A stretch of 64,000 nt of DNA from CAZNFR01 sp964572225. GTDB lineage: Bacteria; Bacteroidota; Bacteroidia; Bacteroidales; GCA-2748055. Positions 16,896 through 25,281 of the stretch are shown one piece after another. Below the pieces are notes generated by a model that did no database searches, was not told where the DNA came from, and was given only the letters and a program-made list of their open reading frames with translations. The stretch covers positions 15,783 through 79,782 of the forward strand of contig CAZNFR010000002.1 of assembly GCA_964572225.1 (NCBI GenBank), read 5' to 3'. The position numbers were made by a program, and so were the translations under genes. The stretch's first letter is position 1. Each line of letters begins with the position of its first letter.

Positions 16896-17861
16896 ATGTC
16901 AGAAAGATTAGAAGATTTTGCTCTAAGCAAAACCATCTCCCAAAAAAAAGGAACCATTCAAAAAGTAGCTGTAATAGGCTGCGGCAGTATGGGCCAGGAA
17001 ATTACAAGAATCATTTCCCAATTTGGAATGGAGGTTATCTACCTGGATCTCAATGAAGAAAGAGTGGCTGAAGTTGCGCAGGAAATTGAAAAGCAACTGG
17101 ATGAGATGATCAACAAGTGGGGGCTTACCGAAGGAGAAAAACGTGTAATCCTTTCCAGAATGAAAGGAACCATTGATTACAAAGAAATCAGGGATGTGGA
17201 TCTGGTGATAGAAACCATTAATTCCAAAAAGCCCGGAACCAATATTGAGATAAGGAAAGAAGTATTTAAAAAGGTAGAGGAAGTGGTGAAAGAAGACACG
17301 GTTATTACTTCCAATAACTCCACCCTTATGATTTCGGATCTGGCAGGTGTGTTAAAACATCCGGAACGGGCGGTAGGTTTACACTTTATTCCTCCTGCCA
17401 ATCAGATAAAGGTGGTTGAAGTAGTGCGTGGCCTCGAAACCAACGATATTTCCTACGAATTTGTATTGAGGTTTGCGAAAATGATCGATAAAACTGCCAT
17501 TACCCTGCATGAATCCCCTGGTCACATAAGCAGTCGGCTTATCGTCACTTTGATTAATGAAGCCTGTGAGGTACTCATGGAAGGTGTTGCATCCGTAAAA
17601 TGCATTGATGTTACTATGAAGATGGGATATGGCCTAATGTTCGGTCCCTTTGAAATGGCGGATCGCATTGGATTGGATAAACTTCTTAAATGGATGGACA
17701 ACCTTTATGCAGAATTCGGCACTCAGAAATTTAAAGCGTCTCCAATTGTAAAGCGTTTGGTAAGAGCAGGATACCTTGGAAAGAAAAGCGGAAAGGGTTT
17801 CTATAAATATGTGGATGGAAAGATCATAAGTCAGGCCATAACCGCAACGGAATTCAATTAG
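16896..17861 (+). CDS. 3-hydroxyacyl-CoA (3-hydroxybutyryl-CoA) dehydrogenase
   Basis: 321 residues, with the same layout as clostridial Hbd after an N-terminal extension of about 20 residues. The NAD fold has VAVIGCGSMGQEI and an acidic residue after strand 2 (YLDLN). The active site shows ITSNNSTLMISDLAG, HPERAVGLHFIPP with H163, and KVVEVV with E175, giving the His-Glu pair 12 residues apart as in the family. The C-terminal domain carries ESPGHISSRLIVTLINEA, GYGLMFGPFEMADRIGLD, and YLGKKSGKGFYKY. HFIPP replaces the usual HFFNP. It reduces acetoacetyl-CoA to 3-hydroxybutyryl-CoA or works in reverse. No thiolase, crotonase or butyryl-CoA dehydrogenase gene is in the window. Confidence 0.88.
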   Translation: MSERLEDFALSKTISQKKGTIQKVAVIGCGSMGQEITRIISQFGMEVIYLDLNEERVAEVAQEIEKQLDEMINKWGLTEGEKRVILSRMKGTIDYKEIRDVDLVIETINSKKPGTNIEIRKEVFKKVEEVVKEDTVITSNNSTLMISDLAGVLKHPERAVGLHFIPPANQIKVVEVVRGLETNDISYEFVLRFAKMIDKTAITLHESPGHISSRLIVTLINEACEVLMEGVASVKCIDVTMKMGYGLMFGPFEMADRIGLDKLLKWMDNLYAEFGTQKFKASPIVKRLVRAGYLGKKSGKGFYKYVDGKIISQAITATEFN

Positions 17862-17932
17862 TGAAAGCTTATTTGGCATTACCAACTACTCGTCACTTTT
17901 ATTAAATATCAGCACTGAAAATAAATTCGAAT

Positions 17933-19135
17933 ATGAAAATTATAGTTCTTAATTGTGGGAGTTCTTCGATAAAATATCAACTTTTCAATATGGAGAATGC
18001 CTCTGTTCTTGCAAAGGGAGTGGCAGAGAAAATTGGTCTCCATGGTTCCTTCGTAAAACACGAAAAAGAGGACGGAACGAAGGTAAAACTTGAGGGAGAG
18101 ATCATGGATCACCAGCAAGGAATTGAATATATCCTGGGCATTCTGAAAAGTGAAAAATACGGTTGTCTGAAGAGTTTTGACGAGATTAATGCGGTTGGGC
18201 ACAGGGTTGTACATGGTGGGGAAACCTTCAGCGGAAGTGTTCTGATCACAGACCAGGTTATTGAAAAAATGAAGGAATGCATTGATTTAGCCCCTCTCCA
18301 TAATCCTCCAAACCTTAAAGGGATTTACGCCATGCAGGCACTTCTTCCCAATGTAAAGCAGGTAGGGACTTTTGATACTGCATTTCACCAAACCATGCCC
18401 GTACACGCCTATATGTATGCCATACCTTATTCCCTCTACACAAAATACGGATTGAGAAGATATGGTTTTCATGGTTCCAGTCACCGTTTTGTTTCCGGCA
18501 AGGCTGCCACTCTCCTGGGCAAAGACATTAAGGAGCTCAGGCTCATTACCTGCCACCTGGGTAACGGGGCTTCCATTGCTGCGATAAAACAGGGAATATC
18601 GGTAGATACTTCCATGGGTCTTACACCTGTGGAAGGTCTGATTATGGGTACCCGCACCGGCGATCTTGACCTTGGGGTATTACTTTACATCATGCAAAAA
18701 GAAGGGATTGACTCACAAACTGCCAATACCCTGGTAAACAAGCACAGTGGTATGTTGGGGGTTACAGGGGTTTCTTCAGACATGCGGGAGATAGAAGATG
18801 CTTTGGAGAAGGGTAATGAACGTGCAAAAATCGGACTGGATATGTACCATTACCGGATTAAAAAATATATCGGAGCATATGCAGCAGCCATGGGTGGAGT
18901 AGATGCCATCATTTTTACCGGGGGCGTAGGGGAAAATGGCCCTGAAAGCCGGGAAGAAATATGCAGGGATATGGAGTTTCTGGGTGTGGATTTTGATTTT
19001 GAAAAAAACCGGGGAATGCGTGGAAAAGTAGTGGAATTAACCCGGGAGAATTCAAAGGTTAAGGTACTGGTAATCCCCACAAATGAAGAACTTGTTATTG
19101 CCACCGACACCGAGGAGATTGTAAATAACTCATGA
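17933..19135 (+). CDS. ackA: Acetate kinase
   Basis: 400 residues, standard length. It makes ATP and acetate from acetyl phosphate. Acetokinase marks: VLNCGSSSIKYQLFN (phosphate loop), GHRVVHGGETFS, TFDTAFHQTMP with the catalytic Asp, YGFHGSSHRFVS, ITCHLGNGASIAAI, DTSMGLTPVEGLIMGTRTGD and FTGGVGENGPESRE. Third in the run: 71 bases follow the dehydrogenase, and the next gene starts 4 bases after its stop, so it is probably translated from one message with ptb and buk. Confidence 0.97.
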   Translation: MKIIVLNCGSSSIKYQLFNMENASVLAKGVAEKIGLHGSFVKHEKEDGTKVKLEGEIMDHQQGIEYILGILKSEKYGCLKSFDEINAVGHRVVHGGETFSGSVLITDQVIEKMKECIDLAPLHNPPNLKGIYAMQALLPNVKQVGTFDTAFHQTMPVHAYMYAIPYSLYTKYGLRRYGFHGSSHRFVSGKAATLLGKDIKELRLITCHLGNGASIAAIKQGISVDTSMGLTPVEGLIMGTRTGDLDLGVLLYIMQKEGIDSQTANTLVNKHSGMLGVTGVSSDMREIEDALEKGNERAKIGLDMYHYRIKKYIGAYAAAMGGVDAIIFTGGVGENGPESREEICRDMEFLGVDFDFEKNRGMRGKVVELTRENSKVKVLVIPTNEELVIATDTEEIVNNS

Positions 19136-19139
19136 GCGG

Positions 19140-20036
19140 ATGGAACTAACACGGCTTGAAGAAATAAAAGAAATCGCCATAAAACGGGAAACTCGCCGAC
19201 TGGTTGTGGCTGCCGGTGAGGATAGTGCCGTACTTAAAGCCCTGATAGCAGCAAAAGATCTGGATATCGTTATTCCTGTTTTAACCGGTAATGAACAAAA
19301 AATCAGGAGCATAGCTGAAGAATCCGGCCTTAACCTTTCCGACATCAAAATAATTCACGAACCTGATCCTGTCCAGTCAGGAAAGCTGGCAGTTCAACAA
19401 ATTAGAGAAGGAAAGGCGGATATCCTTATGAAGGGAAAAATCCCTACAGCCCCTTTACTAAAAGCAGTATTAAACCGGGAGGAAGGTCTCCGAAAAAGGG
19501 ATATCCTTAGTCACCTTGCGATCTTTCAGATTGATCATTATCATAAGTTACTCGGAATAACTGATGCTGCTATGAACATCGCTCCGGGCCTTAAGGAAAA
19601 AACAGCCATTATTCAGAACGCCATTGAAGTTTTTCATGCGCTCGGAATCCTTAATCCCCGAATAGCGGCTCTGGGTCCAATAGAAACCGTAAACCCCGAC
19701 ATCCCCTCCACCACCGATGCAGCCCTTCTTACCCAGATGAACCGGAGAAATCAAATTAGCAACTGCGTTATTGACGGACCTCTGGCCCTGGATAATGCGG
19801 TATCCCGGGAAGCTGCAGAACATAAAGGGATTGAATCCGAAGTTTCCGGAAAAGTTGATATATTGCTTACCCCTGATCTCAACTCAGGAAATATTCTTTA
19901 CAAGTCGTTAAGTTTTCTATCGGGTGGAATCTCTGCTGCGATTATTCTGGGCGCCAATGTACCAGTCGTACTTACTTCGAGGGCAGACAGCCAGGAAAGT
20001 AAGTTGTATTCCATAGCCCTGGCCGCGGCAATTTAA
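19140..20036 (+). CDS. ptb: Phosphate butyryltransferase (phosphotransbutyrylase)
   Basis: 298 residues of the phosphate acetyl/butaryl transferase fold, in the Ptb branch. It converts butyryl-CoA or related C4-C5 acyl-CoA plus phosphate to the acyl phosphate. Seen: RLVVAAGEDSAVLKAL, GKADILMKGKIPTAPLLKAV, LSHLAIFQI, ITDAAMNIAPGLKEKTAII, RIAALGPIETVNPDIPST, CVIDGPLALDNAVS, VDILLTPDLNSGNILYKSL and SGGISAAIILGANVPVVLTS. It follows ackA by 4 bases and precedes buk by 11. The name may hide broader acyl-CoA range, since related enzymes act on isobutyryl- and isovaleryl-CoA. Confidence 0.92.
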   Translation: MELTRLEEIKEIAIKRETRRLVVAAGEDSAVLKALIAAKDLDIVIPVLTGNEQKIRSIAEESGLNLSDIKIIHEPDPVQSGKLAVQQIREGKADILMKGKIPTAPLLKAVLNREEGLRKRDILSHLAIFQIDHYHKLLGITDAAMNIAPGLKEKTAIIQNAIEVFHALGILNPRIAALGPIETVNPDIPSTTDAALLTQMNRRNQISNCVIDGPLALDNAVSREAAEHKGIESEVSGKVDILLTPDLNSGNILYKSLSFLSGGISAAIILGANVPVVLTSRADSQESKLYSIALAAAI

Positions 20037-20047
20037 AATCTTAAACT

Positions 20048-21142
20048 ATGGCAGAAAAGCATATTCTTGCAATTAATCCCGGGTCGACCTCGACTAAAAT
20101 TGCAGTATACCTTAACTCGAAAGTTGTATTTCTTAAGAGCATTTCCCATCCTACAGAAGAGCTTGAAAAATTTTCAATGATCAGTGATCAGTATGAATAC
20201 CGGAAAAAAATAATCCTCGATGAGCTGAAACTTGCCAATATAGAGGTAAAAAAAATCGAAGCGGTTGTAGGAAGAGGCGGACTGGTAAGGCCTATCAAAT
20301 CGGGAGTTTATAAGGTAAACGAAGAGATGAAAAAACATCTGAGGGAAGGAATTATGGGTGAGCATGCCAGTAATCTTGGCGGACTCATTGCTGATGATAT
20401 TGCTCATTCCATTCCGGAGGCGAAAGCCTACATTGCCGACCCGGTCGTAGTCGACGAAATGAACAAAGTAGCCCGATTTACCGGGCATCCTGATTTTACC
20501 CGGGTATCCATTTTTCATGCCTTAAACCAAAAAGCCACGGCAAGGGCATATGCAAGGCTGCTCAATAAACGTTATGAAGATTTAAACCTCATCATTGCCC
20601 ATATGGGAGGGGGTATTTCCGTAGGTGCACACAAGAAGGGAAGGGTAATTGATGTAAATAATGCATTGAACGGGGAAGGCCCCTTTTCTCCGGAAAGATC
20701 CGGGACACTACCTGCCGGACAACTGGTGGAGGAATGTTTCAGGGAAGGGGCGGATAAAAAGGAGATTCTGGAAAAAATTACCGGAAAAGGAGGTTTGATG
20801 GCATATTTCGGTACTAATTCTGCTTATCAGATTGAGCTGAATGCCATGGACGGGGATGAAAAGGCAAGGTTAATTCAGGATGCCATGGCCTACCAGGTTG
20901 CAAAGGAAATCGGATCCATGGCCACCGTACTTATGGGCAAGGTGGATGGTATTATCCTCACCGGTGGTATTGCAAACAATCCCATGGTTGTAGAGTACAT
21001 TAAAAAGATGACCACCTTCATTGCTCCCGTAATTATCTACCCGGGCGAGGATGAAATGCATGCCCTGGCGATGAATGGCTTAATGGTCCTCAAGGGCGAA
21101 GTCATACCCAAGGAGTATTCAGAAGAAAACTTCGTACAATAA
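20048..21142 (+). CDS. buk: Butyrate kinase
   Basis: 364 residues, normal for Buk. It forms ATP and butyrate (or a branched C4/C5 acid) from the acyl phosphate. Acetokinase-superfamily marks in the Buk form: LAINPGSTSTKIAVY, VVGRGGLVRPIKSGVY, HASNLGGLIADDIA, YIADPVVVDEM, FHALNQKATARAYA, LIIAHMGGGISVGAHKKG, EGPFSPERSGTLPAGQLV and IILTGGIANNP. Last gene of the run; its stop faces the SDR gene with 8 bases between, without an obvious terminator hairpin. Confidence 0.95.
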   Translation: MAEKHILAINPGSTSTKIAVYLNSKVVFLKSISHPTEELEKFSMISDQYEYRKKIILDELKLANIEVKKIEAVVGRGGLVRPIKSGVYKVNEEMKKHLREGIMGEHASNLGGLIADDIAHSIPEAKAYIADPVVVDEMNKVARFTGHPDFTRVSIFHALNQKATARAYARLLNKRYEDLNLIIAHMGGGISVGAHKKGRVIDVNNALNGEGPFSPERSGTLPAGQLVEECFREGADKKEILEKITGKGGLMAYFGTNSAYQIELNAMDGDEKARLIQDAMAYQVAKEIGSMATVLMGKVDGIILTGGIANNPMVVEYIKKMTTFIAPVIIYPGEDEMHALAMNGLMVLKGEVIPKEYSEENFVQ

Positions 21143-21150
21143 GGATTTTA

Positions 21151-21846
21151 TCAGGGGCTTGAAAAAGCTACGGGAATGATTCGACCGTTCATATATTTAT
21201 GAGCTTCCATCGAAAAGTTGATGACATACTCTGCCATCTCATCCGGAGTAAGCGATGCCTTGTAACCTGGAAAAGCTTCCTCCAGCATTTCCGTCTGTAC
21301 CGATCCAATGCAGAGGCAATTGAACCGGATATCGTCAAACTCCTTAACCAGGCATTCTGTTAGTGCAGCAATGGCGGCTTTTGAAGCACTATAGTGTGAT
21401 AAGCCCGGAAATTTCTCACTTCCCTGAAAACCTCCCATACTGCTTATGTTAACAACATGTGGATTTTCGGTTTTTCGAAGCAGGGGCACACACTCCTTAA
21501 TAAGCATGGAGGGTCCGATATAGTTCACTACAAAATGATCATAAATCATTTGATAATCCTGTTCTTCGAAGGGAACAGCCCGAAGAAAACCCGCATTATT
21601 TACGAGAATATCCAGCCTATCCGTATGCTGCATGATCGAATTTACGAGAGTCTTGACAGAATCGGGTAAACTCAGATCCGCAGGAATAATTACCACGTTG
21701 GAATTCCCTGTTCCATCCTTAAGCAATTTTTCCATTTTGGGACGGTTTCTGGCGGTAATGAACACCCGGTTTTTCGGATCCCTGCTTGCCTTTTTTGTCA
21801 AAGCGGCGCCAATACCCCGGCTGGCACCCGTAATAAGTATATTCAT
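21151..21846 (-). CDS. Short-chain dehydrogenase/reductase (SDR) of unknown substrate
   Basis: 231 residues, a classical SDR. The N terminus MNILITGASRGIGAALTKKA holds the TGxxxGxG nucleotide loop, NARNRPK-like basic residues after strand 2 (ITARNRPKMEKL) suggest NADPH, DILVNNAGFL is the NNAG motif, VVNISSMGG supplies the Ser, and LSHYSASKAAIAALTECL gives Tyr-x3-Lys. A MEEAFPG-type C terminus is short. The substrate cannot be read from sequence. Start ATG 21846. It is a lone gene, convergent with buk and divergent from the outer-membrane protein gene. Confidence 0.88.
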   Translation of the reverse strand: MNILITGASRGIGAALTKKASRDPKNRVFITARNRPKMEKLLKDGTGNSNVVIIPADLSLPDSVKTLVNSIMQHTDRLDILVNNAGFLRAVPFEEQDYQMIYDHFVVNYIGPSMLIKECVPLLRKTENPHVVNISSMGGFQGSEKFPGLSHYSASKAAIAALTECLVKEFDDIRFNCLCIGSVQTEMLEEAFPGYKASLTPDEMAEYVINFSMEAHKYMNGRIIPVAFSSP

Positions 21847-21930
21847 GATTTCTTGATTTAATGGCTTATATTTATTTGTTCTTTATAAACAAAAGAACTA
21901 ATTACGCACTTTATTCTGAAAACAGAAAGT

Positions 21931-22554
21931 ATGAGAAAGTATTTTCTAAGGCTTGGCTTCGGATCTTTTATTCTTTTTTGCCTGAGTATTATTTCAATTC
22001 AACAGACTCTTGCCCAGGGGCCGTTTGAAGATGAGGCTGATCCGCCCTCAAGATTTTTTATCGCGCCGGATCTTGGATTGGTACTGGGTAGTTATACCAA
22101 AATAGAGGTAGCCCCTTCTGTGGGTTATCAGCTGGGACCGCGGTTTGCTCTTGGTTTAGGTGGGAGGTATGAGTACTTGCGGGATCGGACCAATTTCATA
22201 TTTCTGGAGGAGGTGGAGACGCATATTTATGGTATAAGGTTCTTTAGTCGTTTAACCCTGATCAAGGATTTAAGTGAATGGGTACCAATTGGAGTAATGA
22301 TGGGGATTTTTGGTCATGCAGAATACGAGTTACTGAATCTTGAAAGCCAATTTTTCAGGTCGGGTGGCTTTGTAGCGGGTGATCGTTTCTGGCTGGATAC
22401 CTTTTTAGCCGGAATCGGGTTAAGTCAGCGCACAGGTTATGCAACCTCCTTTAATATTATGGTATTATGGGACCTGAATAATACCTCCAGCTCACCCTAT
22501 ATAAATCCGATAGTTCGCTTCGGAATGCAGATCTATCTAAATACCGGAAGATAA
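21931..22554 (+). CDS. Predicted outer-membrane beta-barrel protein, function unknown
   Basis: 207 residues with a Sec signal peptide (MRKYFLRLGFGSFILFCLSI to LAQG) followed by alternating barrel-like strands: FFIAPDLGLVLGSYTKIEVA, PSVGYQLGPRFALGLGGRYE, HIYGIRFFSRLTLI and NPIVRFGMQIYLN. Not recognised beyond resemblance to small Bacteroidota barrels. Its TAA overlaps the ATG of the following antiporter by one base (TAATG), a sign of translational coupling, so the two products may work together. Confidence 0.65.
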   Translation: MRKYFLRLGFGSFILFCLSIISIQQTLAQGPFEDEADPPSRFFIAPDLGLVLGSYTKIEVAPSVGYQLGPRFALGLGGRYEYLRDRTNFIFLEEVETHIYGIRFFSRLTLIKDLSEWVPIGVMMGIFGHAEYELLNLESQFFRSGGFVAGDRFWLDTFLAGIGLSQRTGYATSFNIMVLWDLNNTSSSPYINPIVRFGMQIYLNTGR

Positions 22555-23771
22555 TGAGCGCATATGAACTAATCATTGCAGGGTCCTTTTTGATCATCCT
22601 GAGTTACTTATTTAACATAATAGCCAGGAATACCGGGGTTCCGAGTATTATTTTCCTGATAGGAACCGGTATCGTTATAAAAATTCTTTTACCCGTACTT
22701 GATGTGCCTGATTTTGACTTTCAGGCAATTCTCGAGGTTCTGGGGATAATCGGGTTGATCATGATCGTCCTGGAAGCCTCCCTGGACCTGAAGATAAGTA
22801 AGGAGAAGAAAACGGTGATCACACGATCCTTCAGTATAGCACTATTGTCGCTGATGGTTACCGGGATCCTTGTTTCCTTTATTATCAGTTTTTACCTGGA
22901 AACCTCATTTCTTTCTGCCTTGGTTTATGCTTTACCTTTATCCATCATTAGCAGTGCGATTGTCATCCCCAGCACTTCGGAGCTCCCCCCGGATAAAAAA
23001 GAGTTCCTGATTTACGAAAGTACTTTTTCCGATATAATGGGGATCATGCTTTTTTATTTTCTGCTGGAGAGTAAAACATCCGGGGGATTCTGGGATTTGA
23101 GTTTACATATACTTCTAAGCCTGGTGGTGACGATAATCATCTCATTTACTCTGAGTTACCTACTCATATTTATTTTTCAGAACATTAAATCAAATGTAAA
23201 ATTGTTCTTGTTGATCTCCACTCTGATCCTACTTTATTCAATCGCCAAAATTATCAAATTATCCTCTCTCCTGCTAATCCTTGTTTTTGGTTTGATCCTT
23301 GAAAACCGGCGGTTTTTTTTCCGGGGGAAGCTTCGTGATCTGATCAAGGAAGATTCGCTCAGGGAAATCAGTAAAGATTTTCGGATTCTCACCCTTGAAT
23401 CCTCCTTTGTGGTCAGAACCTTTTTTTTCATTCTTTTCGGAATTGCGCTGAGTCCGGGAAGCATATTTGACCCAAGGGTCTGGCTGGTAAGTCTGATGGT
23501 CCTTATTGCCATTTACGGAGTCAGGTTTGTTATCCTGAAGGTATTGCATATCAAAACCCTTTTCCCTGAACTACTCCTTGCGCCCCGGGGGTTAATTACC
23601 ATTTTATTATTCTATGCCATACCCGAAGAATTTGTTAATGACCAATTCAATCCTGGTATATTGTTGATGGTAATTATTGTCTCCAGTCTTGCCATGACCT
23701 GGTCGTTGGTACTTGCGAAACGACGAAATAAGCTGGAGGTGAATTTTCCGGAACAGGATGATACTAAATAA
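22554..23771 (+). CDS. Cation:proton antiporter (CPA1/Kef-like membrane domain)
   Basis: 405 residues, almost entirely hydrophobic with about 12 helices, a monovalent cation/proton antiporter of the Na_H_Exchanger family. The core contains NTGVPSIIFLIGTGIVIKIL, LGIIGLIMIVLEASLDLKIS, and the unwound-helix region PLSIISSAIVIPSTSEL; a late segment is APRGLITILLFYAIP. There is no C-terminal TrkA-N/TrkA-C domain. The ion specificity (Na+, K+) is not determinable. It is translationally coupled to the upstream barrel protein. Start ATG 22554 is fixed by the TAATG junction. Confidence 0.82.
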   Translation: MSAYELIIAGSFLIILSYLFNIIARNTGVPSIIFLIGTGIVIKILLPVLDVPDFDFQAILEVLGIIGLIMIVLEASLDLKISKEKKTVITRSFSIALLSLMVTGILVSFIISFYLETSFLSALVYALPLSIISSAIVIPSTSELPPDKKEFLIYESTFSDIMGIMLFYFLLESKTSGGFWDLSLHILLSLVVTIIISFTLSYLLIFIFQNIKSNVKLFLLISTLILLYSIAKIIKLSSLLLILVFGLILENRRFFFRGKLRDLIKEDSLREISKDFRILTLESSFVVRTFFFILFGIALSPGSIFDPRVWLVSLMVLIAIYGVRFVILKVLHIKTLFPELLLAPRGLITILLFYAIPEEFVNDQFNPGILLMVIIVSSLAMTWSLVLAKRRNKLEVNFPEQDDTK

Positions 23772-23781
23772 AATGACCCTA

Positions 23782-23802
23782 CTGTTAATCTTTATTTAAC
23801 AG
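23782..23802. repeat. Inverted repeat CTGTTAA-N7-TTAACAG
   Basis: Perfect seven-base arms 11 bases after the antiporter stop. There is no T tract after it, and it lies just upstream of a -7 box for the next gene, so it could be a weak terminator or an operator. Confidence 0.4.
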
Positions 23803-23806
23803 GATG

Positions 23807-23814
23807 TAGTTTTG
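23807..23814 (+). promoter_or_regulatory. Candidate -7 box for the SlyD gene
   Basis: TAGTTTTG matches TAnnTTTG and would give a leader of about 50 nt before ATG 23872. The upstream element is weak (CTG at about 22 nt). Confidence 0.4.
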
Positions 23815-23871
23815 AAAATAGAGAATAAAACGCGTTATTTGTCGATTAATCGAATCATAAAGAAATAAAAG

Positions 23872-24420
23872 ATGATAGTTGAAGTCAAAAAAGTAATTTC
23901 ACTGGTTTACGAGTTAAGGCAGGATAATCAACAGGGAGAGATTGTAGAAGCCTTATCGGATGACAAACCCTTAACTTTTTTATACGGTACAGGAAATTTA
24001 TTGCCCAAATTTGAAGCAAATCTTGCCGGATTAAAAGTTGGAGATCCCTTTGAATTCAGGCTAAACAGCTCGGATGCATACGGTGATGTACAGGATAATG
24101 CCGTTGTGGATGTTCCGGTCTCAGTTTTTGAGGTAGATGGAAGTGTGGATGAGAACCTTCTTAAGATTGGAAATACCATACCCATGCTTGATCGTGAAGG
24201 AAGGAGGCTGAATGGCACCGTAACAGAAATTGGAGGGGAGACTGTCAAGATGGATTTCAATCACCCGATGGCAGGGAAAGATCTGTACTTCAAGGGATCA
24301 ATTACGGAAATAAGGGAAGCCACTCAGGAAGAACTTGAGCATGGTCATGTGCATTCCCATGGTGGTTGTGAAGGCTGTGACAAGGAAGATTGTCATGGAA
24401 AACATGATCATCACCATTAG
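23872..24420 (+). CDS. slyD: FKBP-type peptidyl-prolyl cis-trans isomerase, SlyD-like
   Basis: 182 residues. The FKBP domain is split by the IF chaperone insert as in SlyD: VISLVYELRQD, FLYGTGNLLPKFEANLAGLK, GDPFEFRLNSSDAYGDVQDN, then the insert (VDVPVSVFE to LDREGRRLNGTVTEIGG), and KMDFNHPMAGKDLYFKGSIT. The tail is metal-binding: HGHVHSHGGCEGCDKEDCHG followed by more His, as in nickel-binding SlyD. It helps protein folding and may store or deliver nickel. It is followed directly by a strong hairpin terminator. Confidence 0.92.
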   Translation: MIVEVKKVISLVYELRQDNQQGEIVEALSDDKPLTFLYGTGNLLPKFEANLAGLKVGDPFEFRLNSSDAYGDVQDNAVVDVPVSVFEVDGSVDENLLKIGNTIPMLDREGRRLNGTVTEIGGETVKMDFNHPMAGKDLYFKGSITEIREATQEELEHGHVHSHGGCEGCDKEDCHGKHDHHH

Positions 24421-24444
24421 GATGATCTATTAAATTATATCTTG

Positions 24445-24472
24445 CCCGGGTCGAACAGCCCGGGTTTTTTTT
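24445..24472 (+). terminator. Rho-independent terminator after slyD
   Basis: CCCGGG (24445-24450) pairs with CCCGGG (24459-24464) around an 8 nt loop, followed by eight T. The last bases reach into the stop codon of the convergent amidase gene. Confidence 0.85.
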
Positions 24473-25256
24473 AAGGTTCAAGCCGGTATGAGTCTGCATC
24501 TTTCAATACGGGAAACGAGGTTCTAAAATCCACAAGCTCTTTATGAGACAATTTCACCTCTGCAATTTTTGGATCGCGTCCCAAATTCACAAGCACGTTT
24601 CCTTTAGGATCCACAACCATGCTTTCCCCGGTATAACTAATCCCATTTTTATCTTGCCCTACGCGATTGCAACCTACAACATAGCATTGATTCTCAATGG
24701 CCCGGGCTTTTAACAAGGTTCGCCAGACATCCATTCGGGATGATGGCCAATTGGCTACATTAATGAGAATATCATAGGGTTCCTCAGCATTATTGCGATG
24801 CCAAACCGGAAATCTAAGATCATAACAAATGGAAGGGAAAATCTTCCAGTCCTGAGCGGAAAAATACTTTCTTTCCCAACCTCTGGCGAAGGCTTCATCT
24901 TCAAGCCCCATGGAGAATAAATGTCTTTTATCATAGTGGTCAACACTCCCATTTGGGCCGACCCAATAAAACCGGTTATGGAATACCTCATTAATTTTAA
25001 CCGTAAGGCTACCGCACACAAAGGAGTGTAGCAGTTTTGCTTTATTTTTCATCCACTCGATTCCTTCCCCCTGATCATTTTCAAAGAAGGTCAGGGGTTT
25101 AACATTAAAGCCCGTTAAGAACATTTCCGGAAATACGATAAGGTCTGGACTACCGGATTGCCGGGCCAGAAGATTATCAAGGATCTGAATGTTTTCCTTT
25201 GGGGCCTCCCAACGAATATCGGGTTGAATAAGAAGGATATTTATATCAGAGGGCAT
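24471..25256 (-). CDS. Nitrilase-superfamily omega-amidase (YafV/Nit2-like)
   Basis: 261 residues. The Glu-Lys-Cys triad of C-N hydrolases is visible: E44 in VFPEMFLTGF, K110 in HYDKRHLF and C144 in SICYDLRFPVW. The motifs NVANWPSSRMDVWRTLLKAR and ENQCYVVGCNRVG are those of the YafV/Nit2 branch. These omega-amidases hydrolyse 2-oxoglutaramate and 2-oxosuccinamate, clearing the products of glutamine and asparagine transamination (known of the family; inferred here). Start ATG 25256. A minus-strand gene of unknown function lies 25 bases upstream and is probably cotranscribed. Confidence 0.85.
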   Translation of the reverse strand: MPSDINILLIQPDIRWEAPKENIQILDNLLARQSGSPDLIVFPEMFLTGFNVKPLTFFENDQGEGIEWMKNKAKLLHSFVCGSLTVKINEVFHNRFYWVGPNGSVDHYDKRHLFSMGLEDEAFARGWERKYFSAQDWKIFPSICYDLRFPVWHRNNAEEPYDILINVANWPSSRMDVWRTLLKARAIENQCYVVGCNRVGQDKNGISYTGESMVVDPKGNVLVNLGRDPKIAEVKLSHKELVDFRTSFPVLKDADSYRLEP

Positions 25257-25281
25257 AGCCCTGCAAACATACGAAAATAGT

